Shown here piece after piece: positions 10,957-16,877 of a DNA stretch of 21,527 nucleotides. The translations under genes and the position numbers were made by a program. Below the pieces are notes generated by a model. That model ran no database searches and was not told the DNA's origin. It worked only from the letters and a program-made list of their open reading frames with translations. Position 1 is the first letter of the stretch, and each line of letters begins with the position of its first letter. This DNA is from JAWLGW01 sp964569055 (GTDB lineage: Bacteria > Planctomycetota > J058): assembly GCA_964569055.1 (NCBI GenBank), contig CAZMSZ010000097.1, positions 1 through 21,527 of the forward strand, given 5' to 3'.

Positions 10957-13337
10957 GAGCCCTCCGCCCGCCGGCGGGAGGCGGCCCGCTCGCGCCGCCG
11001 CTCGAGCAGCGCCAGCCGCCCGAGGCCCAGGCCGAGCACCAGGAGCGGCAAGCCGGCCAGGTCGAGCCACCACACCGCCGTGCTCGCCTCGACCCCGAGC
11101 CAGGTGGCGTCGGCCCCGCGCAGCGGCGGCGCGGCGGCCCGGGCCCGGATCACGCTCAGGCGCGCGTCGCCCTCGGCCCACTCCACGAGATCGAGCAGCA
11201 GGTCCGCCCCGCCCGGACCGTGCTCGAGCCAGGAGTCGCGCGCGAAGTCCGCGTCGCCCACCACCACCACCCGCCCCTCGCCCGCGGGCTCGGCCAGGGG
11301 CGTGGCGAGCGGGTCCTCGCCGGTCGCCACGCCCTCCTCCGGCTCGGGGGGGGCCGGGGCGGCGCCCCCGCGCCAGGCGCTCCCCAGCCGGCCGCGCACG
11401 CCCGCCGCCAGCACGCGCGGCGCGCGCTCGCGCCCCGACAGCTCCGCGCCCAGATCGCGCGCGGGGTGGTTCGCCTGCTCGCCCTCGAGCGTCCAGGCGG
11501 GCTCGCTGAACAACAGCCCGATCCGCTCGCCCGCCTCGGGCGCCGGCCCGACCGCGCGGACCTCGCTCGCGAACGGCAACACCACCCGCCCCAGGCCCGC
11601 CCCGATCGGGCTGGTCCCGTTGTCCTGCGGCCCGGGCGTGAGGAACCAGGGGTAGTAGGCCTGGACCTGCCCCTCGCCCAGCTTGAGCGGCCAGGCCCGG
11701 TGCGGCTCCTGCACGACGAGCCCCGGGCCGAGCGCCAGGCCCCAGGCCTCGAGCGTCCGGGCCAGCGCGCCCTGCTCGTGCGGCGCCAGGCGCCAGGGGT
11801 CGACCGGGTCGGCCCGCCCGTGCCCTTCGGTCAGGAGCACCAGGCGCCCGCCCCGGGCCACGAACTGATCGAGCGCGTAGAGGGCGCGCTCCGAGGGCGG
11901 CCGGGGCGCCGTGTAGACCACGACCGTCACGTCGCGCGGGACCTCGGGCTCGCGCGCCAGGTCGAGGGCGCGCACCTCGAACGGGCGCTCGAGCAGCGCC
12001 CTGGCCGCGCCGTAGGTCTCCGCGCCTTCGCCGCCGAGCGCCACCACCTGCCGCGGCAGCAGCACCCGCCGCAGCGCGAGCGCCAGCTCGTACTCCAGGT
12101 GGAGCGCGGGGTCGAGCGCGACGGGGATCGCGGCGGGCGGGCGCGCGCCGTGGAACACCACCACACCGGCGTAGACCGTGCGGAAGGCGGCGCCGCCCTC
12201 CTGCTTGACCTGGAGCTGGAACCGCCGCACGCCGTGCCGCTCGGCCGCCTCCTGCAGCTCGGGTGTGGTCGGGTCGACGACCTCCACCCGCGCCGCGCCG
12301 CCCGCCGCGGCCTCGACGTCGCGGAGCAGGTCCAACAGGCGTCGCTGCAGCGGGCGCGCCTCCTCGGGGATCCCGGCGGAGAGGTACGCCCGCACCGTGA
12401 CCTGGCCGCGCGCGCGCGCCAGGAGGTCGCGCGTGACCTCGGAGAGCGAGTTCGAGCGGCGCAGCGTCAGGTCGACGCGCACCAGCAGGGCGGGCTGCGC
12501 GGCGAGGTCCACCGCCAGCAGCAGCGCCGCCACCGCGAGCGCCGCGGTGGCGAGCGCCTGGCGGCCCGGCTCGCGCCGCTCGATCGCCAGCACCGCGCCC
12601 AGGAGCGCGACCGCGCTCAGCCCCGCGAACGCGACCACCGCCCGCCCGTCGAGCACGCCGCGGGTCAGCGCCTCGTAGTGCGGCCCGACCGCCAGGTTGC
12701 CCGCGGTGAACGCCCACAGCCCGCCCGGGAGCACGCGCGCGGCGCGCTCGACCAGGGCCGGATCGCCCAGCAGGTTGAGCGCGAGGCAGGCGCCCGCGCC
12801 GAGCAGGAACGCGACCTCCTGGCTGCTGGTCAGCGCCGAGGCGAGCAGCCCGATCGCCAGGAACGCGGCGCCGAGCAGCAGCGCCCCGAGGGCGCCCGCC
12901 GCGAGCTGCCCCGGGTCGAGCTCGGCGAACGGGGCGAGCGACAGGGGGATCAGCGCGGCGAGTGCCAGGGCGACCCCGATCAGGGTCAGGCCGGCCAGGT
13001 ACTTGCCGAGCACCGCCTCCCACGGGCGGACCGGGAGGGTGAGCAGGAGCTCGTCGGTCCCGGCGCGCCGCTCCTCGGCCCACAGGCGCATGGCCGCGGC
13101 CGGGGCGAGCAGCACGAACGCCCAGCGCAGCCCGGCGAACGCGTCGCGCAGGTCCGAGACGTTGCGCTCGAAGAACCCGCGCAGCGCCAGCAAGGCCGCG
13201 ATCGCCAGGAACGCGGCCAGGAACACCCAGGCCGCCGGCTGCCCGAACAGCGCCCCGAGCTCGCGGCGGGCCACCGCGGCGATCACCTCGCGCGAGGGCG
13301 CGCGCCGCGGGCGCGCGGAGGGGCTCGGCTCGCTCAC
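10953..13337 (-). CDS. Fused ABC-2 permease and GldG-like auxiliary protein (GldF-GldG fusion)
   Basis: 794 aa. The GTG at 13337 overlaps the ATPase stop by 4 bp (GTGA). Residues 1 to about 280 are an ABC-2 permease with about six to seven membrane helices, including the typical cytoplasmic motif EERRAGTDELLLTLPV (about 88-103). Residues about 285-750 match the GldG-like 'ABC transporter auxiliary' domain. It starts SNSLSEVTRDLLARARGQVTVRAYLS and contains VVVYTAPRPPSERALYALDQFV, a DJ-1/PfpI-like Rossmann region used to hold a periplasmic ligand. A last helix lies at about 755-775, then a basic tail. In Bacteroidota GldF and GldG are separate proteins; fusion into one chain is seen in other phyla. 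Gliding should not be assumed, since such operons also occur in non-gliders. Confidence 0.9.
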   Translation of the reverse strand: MSEPSPSARPRRAPSREVIAAVARRELGALFGQPAAWVFLAAFLAIAALLALRGFFERNVSDLRDAFAGLRWAFVLLAPAAAMRLWAEERRAGTDELLLTLPVRPWEAVLGKYLAGLTLIGVALALAALIPLSLAPFAELDPGQLAAGALGALLLGAAFLAIGLLASALTSSQEVAFLLGAGACLALNLLGDPALVERAARVLPGGLWAFTAGNLAVGPHYEALTRGVLDGRAVVAFAGLSAVALLGAVLAIERREPGRQALATAALAVAALLLAVDLAAQPALLVRVDLTLRRSNSLSEVTRDLLARARGQVTVRAYLSAGIPEEARPLQRRLLDLLRDVEAAAGGAARVEVVDPTTPELQEAAERHGVRRFQLQVKQEGGAAFRTVYAGVVVFHGARPPAAIPVALDPALHLEYELALALRRVLLPRQVVALGGEGAETYGAARALLERPFEVRALDLAREPEVPRDVTVVVYTAPRPPSERALYALDQFVARGGRLVLLTEGHGRADPVDPWRLAPHEQGALARTLEAWGLALGPGLVVQEPHRAWPLKLGEGQVQAYYPWFLTPGPQDNGTSPIGAGLGRVVLPFASEVRAVGPAPEAGERIGLLFSEPAWTLEGEQANHPARDLGAELSGRERAPRVLAAGVRGRLGSAWRGGAAPAPPEPEEGVATGEDPLATPLAEPAGEGRVVVVGDADFARDSWLEHGPGGADLLLDLVEWAEGDARLSVIRARAAAPPLRGADATWLGVEASTAVWWLDLAGLPLLVLGLGLGRLALLERRRERAASRRRAEGS

Positions 13338-14302
13338 GCCGGCGACCCTTCGTCGTCCGCAGGCTCGGCCGTCAGCGCGGCGAACACGTCCTCGAGCGTG
13401 ACCTGCACCGGGGCCAGGTGCTCCAGCGCGAGCCCCGCGCCGACGGCGTGGTGGAACAGGCGCTCGGCGAGGTCGCTCGTCCCCTCCCGCGGCCGGACCA
13501 CCAGGCCGCGCGGCGCCTCGGGCCCGAGCGCCGCCTCGAGCTCGGCGCTCGCGACCCCCTCGAGCGCGGCCACGGCCGCCCGCAGCGGCTCGAGCTCGGG
13601 CGCGCCGGCGAAGCGGCACACCACCGCCCCGCCGGCCACCCGCCGCTCGAGCGCGTCGAGGGCGTCGTCCGCGACCACGCGCCCCTTGCGCACGATCACG
13701 GCCCGCCGGCAGGTGGCCTCGACCTCGGCCAGCACGTGGCTCGAGAACAGGACCGTCCGCTCCCGACCCAGCTCGTGGACCAGCGCGCGCACCTCCTGCA
13801 CCTGGTGCGGGTCGAGCCCGCTGGTCGGCTCGTCGAGCACCACCACGGCGGGGTCGTGGACCAGCGCCTGCGCGATCCCGACCCGCTGGCGGAACCCCTT
13901 GGAGAGCGCGCGCACCGGCCGCTCGAGCACCTCACCCAGCGCGCACCGCTCGACCACCCGCCCGATCGCGCCGGCGCGCTCGGCGCGCTCGATCCCGCGC
14001 GCCCGGGCCACGAACGCGAGCAGGTCGCGCACGAGCATCTCCTCGTACAGCGGGCAGTGCTCGGGCAGGTAGCCCAGCACCGAGTGGACCGCGTCGGGCT
14101 CGCGCAGCACGTCGAACCCGCCCACCGTCACCCGCCCGGCGCTCGGCGCGAGGTAGGCCGCGAGCACCTTGAGCGTGGTGCTCTTCCCCGCCCCGTTGGG
14201 CCCCAAGAACCCCACCACCTCGCCCGCCCCCAGCGCGAACGACACGTCGCGCACGGCCACGTACGGCCCGTAGCGCTGGGTCAGCGACTCGACCTCGATC
14301 AC
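13334..14302 (-). CDS. ABC transporter ATPase (GldA-like)
   Basis: 322 aa. Energises the permease encoded immediately downstream. Visible motifs are Walker A GPNGAGKST (34-42), the signature LSKGFRQRV, Walker B VVVLDEPTSGLDP and the switch-His loop SSHVLAEVE. The C-terminal hundred residues are the extra domain found in GldA/CcmA-like exporters. The GTG at 14302 is chosen because family members begin MIEVxxLTxRYG; earlier in-frame starts would translate through the inverted repeat. No Shine-Dalgarno sequence precedes this GTG. Instead an inverted-repeat arm ends 3 bp before it, and TAAGAT (a -10-like hexamer) lies 8 nt upstream, compatible with a leaderless mRNA. Confidence 0.92.
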   Translation of the reverse strand: MIEVESLTQRYGPYVAVRDVSFALGAGEVVGFLGPNGAGKSTTLKVLAAYLAPSAGRVTVGGFDVLREPDAVHSVLGYLPEHCPLYEEMLVRDLLAFVARARGIERAERAGAIGRVVERCALGEVLERPVRALSKGFRQRVGIAQALVHDPAVVVLDEPTSGLDPHQVQEVRALVHELGRERTVLFSSHVLAEVEATCRRAVIVRKGRVVADDALDALERRVAGGAVVCRFAGAPELEPLRAAVAALEGVASAELEAALGPEAPRGLVVRPREGTSDLAERLFHHAVGAGLALEHLAPVQVTLEDVFAALTAEPADDEGSPA

Positions 14303-14305
14303 GGG

Positions 14306-14383
14306 GCGCGATCTTAGATCGTCCGGCTGCTGGTGGGGTGGGGGAACGCGGCTGTGTGGGAGCCGGACGATCCAAGATCGCGC
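14306..14383. repeat. 23-bp inverted repeat (one mismatch) with 32-nt G-rich spacer
   Basis: Bases 14306-14328 and 14361-14383 are reverse complements over 23 positions with a single mismatch. In minus-strand RNA the mismatch becomes a G-U pair, so the stem would be unbroken. Each arm also holds a 13-bp dyad, CGATC-N3-GATCG (14309-14321 and 14368-14380), whose centres are 59 bp apart. The spacer has runs of four and five Gs on the plus strand. The left arm ends 3 bp before the ABC ATPase start. Options are paired operators for a dimeric regulator, a leader hairpin, or a small mobile/REP-like element. No U-tract follows on either strand, which argues against an intrinsic terminator. Confidence 0.8.
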
Positions 14384-14512
14384 GATGGGGCGGGAGGTGG
14401 GGAGGGCCACGCCTTGGCGCGAGAATAGATTGATACAAGACGGAGAGAGCCAAGGCACTCGGCCCAGCAGAGGGCGCCCTCCCCGGCCCGCGCTTCCGAC
14501 GTCACAGAGACG
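14384..14512. other. Intergenic block with AT-rich patch and 8-bp dyad
   Basis: This stretch between the PIN gene and the repeat has no credible gene. GCCTTGGC at 14411-14418 and GCCAAGGC at 14449-14456 form an 8-bp inverted repeat. Between them lies the only AT-rich patch here (about 14421-14440), which may hold a promoter, although no well-spaced -35/-10 pair was found on either strand. Confidence 0.4.
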
Positions 14513-15361
14513 TCAACAAGCGCTGAAGTCGTGGATCTCCGGGGCCTTCCCCGGGCGGGCTGGGCAGAGGACCAGGCGCTGACCGAGGGCCGCGCAGAGG
14601 TGGAGGCTCTCGGCGCCGTTCAGAGTGCAGAACGTGGGCACGTCGGCGCTCTCGAGGGCGATGAGGAGGTCACCCACGGTGAGGCAAGGGGAGCGCTCCC
14701 GGCAGAGGCCAGGCTCGGGCAAGACTGCCACGAGGAACTCGCGAGCGTCCGCGAGCTCCTCCGTCGGCGCCTGCTCCTCAAGCCGCGCCAGGATCCGTTC
14801 GGCAGCGCTGCGCCGAATGACCAAGAAGTCCGCGATCGTGCATGCCTCGCCCGCGAGGCTGCACTTGCGGCGTCCGAGCTTCCACGTCGCGCCGTCTCGC
14901 TTTGGCGGCTCCTGGCCGAACGCGCAGCCGGAGCCGCGCAAGACCTCGTCCACGACTTCGTGCAACAGGTCCCACGCGTCGTCGAGGAGCGCCTCGAGCC
15001 GAAACAACACGTGCTTCCTCAGCTCGCTCTGCGTGAGATCGCCGGCCTCGGTGGCATAGGTCACGAGAAGATCGACGGCGAGGCTCAGCTTGCGCTTTTG
15101 CCAGGTGGCGAGGGCGTCTTTGGCTACCCGATAGGCCTCGTGATAGTTCGACGCCTCGAGCAGACGCTCGTACACGAAGCGCACTGCGTCCAGGAACCGC
15201 CGCTTGAGCTCCTGACGGACGACGAGGCCTGTCACGACTCGGTCTGCAGCCTGCAGCTGCGAGGCGACGACTCGGCGAACTTCCGGGTGGCCGACGAGGT
15301 GGGCGATGATCGCGGAGGTGTCGACGAACAACTCCTCGCTCGCCTGCTCGTCCGGACTCAT
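14513..15361 (-). CDS. Large PIN-like ribonuclease domain protein
   Basis: 282 aa. The ATG at 15361 overlaps the preceding stop in ATGA. The PIN fold is suggested by LFVDTSAIIAHL near the N-terminus (Asp14), Glu51 in VVRQELKRR and, near the C-terminus, TVGDLLIALESADVPTFCTLN (Asp231, then Asn248/Glu251 where many PINs have the last Asp). PIN proteins are metal-dependent RNases, often toxins. This one is roughly twice the usual size because about 170 residues of mostly helical sequence separate Glu51 and Asp231. That insert carries the Cys-containing patch GCAFGQ...KCSLAGEAC, which could bind metal. It is the last gene of a three-gene coupled operon headed by an ATPase, so it is probably the effector. 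No dedicated antitoxin is obvious unless the 165-aa neighbour serves. The PIN assignment is by motif and moderately secure. Confidence 0.75.
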   Translation of the reverse strand: MSPDEQASEELFVDTSAIIAHLVGHPEVRRVVASQLQAADRVVTGLVVRQELKRRFLDAVRFVYERLLEASNYHEAYRVAKDALATWQKRKLSLAVDLLVTYATEAGDLTQSELRKHVLFRLEALLDDAWDLLHEVVDEVLRGSGCAFGQEPPKRDGATWKLGRRKCSLAGEACTIADFLVIRRSAAERILARLEEQAPTEELADAREFLVAVLPEPGLCRERSPCLTVGDLLIALESADVPTFCTLNGAESLHLCAALGQRLVLCPARPGKAPEIHDFSAC

Positions 15362-15855
15362 TCGAGAGGCGCACCCTCGCTGGGCGCCGAGGTGAAGACC
15401 ACTCCGGCGTAGGGATTGAGACCCGCGCCGCGCATGGCACGTCGGAGCGCCTTCCCCTGTTCGGCGGTCCCGTGAGACTCGCTCAGCACCGCCTCGAGAC
15501 AGTTGCGCAGATCCTCGATGCCCTCCCGGTTCAACGTGCTCGGATACTGCCCGAGCTCGGCGAAGGCACCCAGAAGCAGGCTCACGGCCTTCTGCCACTC
15601 GTCCGAGCGCCCGTCGCGGAGGCGCCAGAGCGCGGCCACGGCGGAGCGCAGCGTCAAGGCATGTTCCTGAACCCCGATCTCGTCGGGAGCGGCGGCGAGG
15701 TGCGAAAGCGCCTCGCGCAGCCGGCGGAGCTCGCGGCGGCGCTGTGCGTCCGGGTTGGGGACTCCGAAGAACCGCTCACTCCGGACGTTCTCCGGCCCTG
15801 CTTCCACCGCGCGGCGGACGACGACCTCGGTGTACTCGACGGAGGGCGAAATCAT
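15358..15855 (-). CDS. Unrecognised 165-aa helical protein in ATPase-PIN operon
   Basis: 165 aa. It starts with an ATG that overlaps the ATPase stop (ATGA) and ends overlapping the PIN start (ATGA), so it is almost surely translated and made in step with both. I do not recognise a family. The sequence is mostly amphipathic helix: an Arg-rich segment RRRELRRLREALSHL (about 39-53) is followed by helices with Leu/Ala faces, and the C-terminus ends NPYAGVVF plus a short polar tail. There is no signal peptide, membrane segment or Cys cluster. Its position between ATPase and nuclease suggests an adaptor, an inhibitor of the PIN protein, or a sensor subunit; this is inference from context only. Confidence 0.8.
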   Translation of the reverse strand: MISPSVEYTEVVVRRAVEAGPENVRSERFFGVPNPDAQRRRELRRLREALSHLAAAPDEIGVQEHALTLRSAVAALWRLRDGRSDEWQKAVSLLLGAFAELGQYPSTLNREGIEDLRNCLEAVLSESHGTAEQGKALRRAMRGAGLNPYAGVVFTSAPSEGAPLE

Positions 15856-16838
15856 GGGTTCGACTGCTCACCCTTGCCGTTGGCCGGGACCCGCTGGAGC
15901 TCGAACAGCTCGTGCGGATCGAGTCCCTCGATGATATCCCGGGAGTGAGTCGCGAGGATGACTTGCCCGTGCGGCACGAGGGCCAGCAGCGCGTCGCGCA
16001 GCTTCCATTGCCATTCGGGGTGGAAGTGCGACTCGGGCTCGTCGATCAGGACGACGCCCTCACCCTTGCAGTGCATCACGATCGTCGCAAACAGGAAGAC
16101 GAGCTTTCGTTCGCCGGCGCTCAGGTCGTTGAAGCCGACGAAGTCGCCCCCAATCTGAAAATAGAGGTCATGATCATGCGGAGAGACACCAATGTAATGA
16201 ACCCTTCGCCCAAAAAAAGGCTCAAGCGAACTCCACAGCTGCGGCACGTCGTCAAGCAATCGCTGGTGTAGAAGCCACTGATGTACCTTTTTGCTTCGCT
16301 TTGCATCTACATCAGCCCTCGTCGTCCAGTCCGTGGCAAGGGCGTTCGACAAGATCCCGAACTGTCGGTCTGGCTGGAGCGGCTGATCCAAGGGCAGATG
16401 AGGCTCAAGACTCGCGGCCACGAAGAGCGATGCTCCGGCGAACTGCTGAAAAGGAAGGAGCTGGCTCTGATCCACGCGGACTCCGCCCGCGATTTCCCGC
16501 CCGAACTCCAAATCGACATGAGGTGTGGGGTGGCCGGGCGGGTACTCGGCGAACCTTAGAGTCGCCCAGCCCTCATCATCGGCGTTGGGCGGGCTCAGAG
16601 CACTCGGAAGCAACCAGCGGGCTGCATCGTCTGGATCGCGCATCGCCTTCGCGTTCGGGCCGATCAACACACCTAGCATGCGGGCGAGAGCGTGGAGCAC
16701 CGAGGTCTTGCCTGCTCCGTTAGGCCCGATCAGCACGGCGTACCTTACGGCTGAGCTACCCGGCGCTCGAAAATCTAGTGACGCGTTCCTCAGTGAGCGA
16801 AAGCGCGGAATGTGGACCCGTTCGATTAGCACGGCCAA
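15852..16838 (-). CDS. SMC/OLD-like ABC-class ATPase (AAA_21 type)
   Basis: 328 aa, TTG start at 16838 with CAGG about 6 nt upstream; a GTG two codons later is an alternative. It begins with the family's FRSL motif (13-16), then Walker A GPNGAGKT (38-45), ABC signature LSAGE (239-243), Walker B VVLIDEPESHFHP (Asp266, Glu267) and switch His298 in ATHSRDII. These show a stand-alone, non-transporter ATPase that dimerises around two ATPs. There is no TOPRIM or HNH nuclease domain fused to it, unlike OLD or GajA proteins; the nuclease appears to be the separate PIN gene. Such ATPases are the sensing or switching part of several phage-defence systems. Base composition is clearly lower in GC than the flanks (60 bases from 16261 are 50% GC). 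It starts 39 bp after the ftsI stop. Confidence 0.92.
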   Translation of the reverse strand: MAVLIERVHIPRFRSLRNASLDFRAPGSSAVRYAVLIGPNGAGKTSVLHALARMLGVLIGPNAKAMRDPDDAARWLLPSALSPPNADDEGWATLRFAEYPPGHPTPHVDLEFGREIAGGVRVDQSQLLPFQQFAGASLFVAASLEPHLPLDQPLQPDRQFGILSNALATDWTTRADVDAKRSKKVHQWLLHQRLLDDVPQLWSSLEPFFGRRVHYIGVSPHDHDLYFQIGGDFVGFNDLSAGERKLVFLFATIVMHCKGEGVVLIDEPESHFHPEWQWKLRDALLALVPHGQVILATHSRDIIEGLDPHELFELQRVPANGKGEQSNP

Positions 16839-16877
16839 ATGGTACCTGTTGCGCTTGGCCCACGTTAGGGGCCCGCG

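Noticed and set aside
14329..14360. G-quadruplex in the repeat spacer
   Set aside because: There are runs of four and five Gs, but the spacing to a further GGG is long and no regular four-tract pattern is present.
14306..14456. Intrinsic terminator for the PIN operon
   Set aside because: Stems are strong but no U-tract follows either dyad on the minus strand, and the larger stem runs straight into the next start codon.
14498..14515. GACGTCA repeated at 14498-14504 and 14509-14515, possible target-site duplication or attachment site
   Set aside because: Only 7 bp, overlaps the PIN stop codon, and no matching copy was seen at the other end of the low-GC block.
14385..14582. Plus-strand 65-codon reading frame opening with ATG right after the right arm of the inverted repeat
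   Set aside because: It runs antisense into the PIN gene, has Arg/Pro-rich low-complexity sequence, no ribosome site and no recognisable motif; likely chance in GC-rich DNA.
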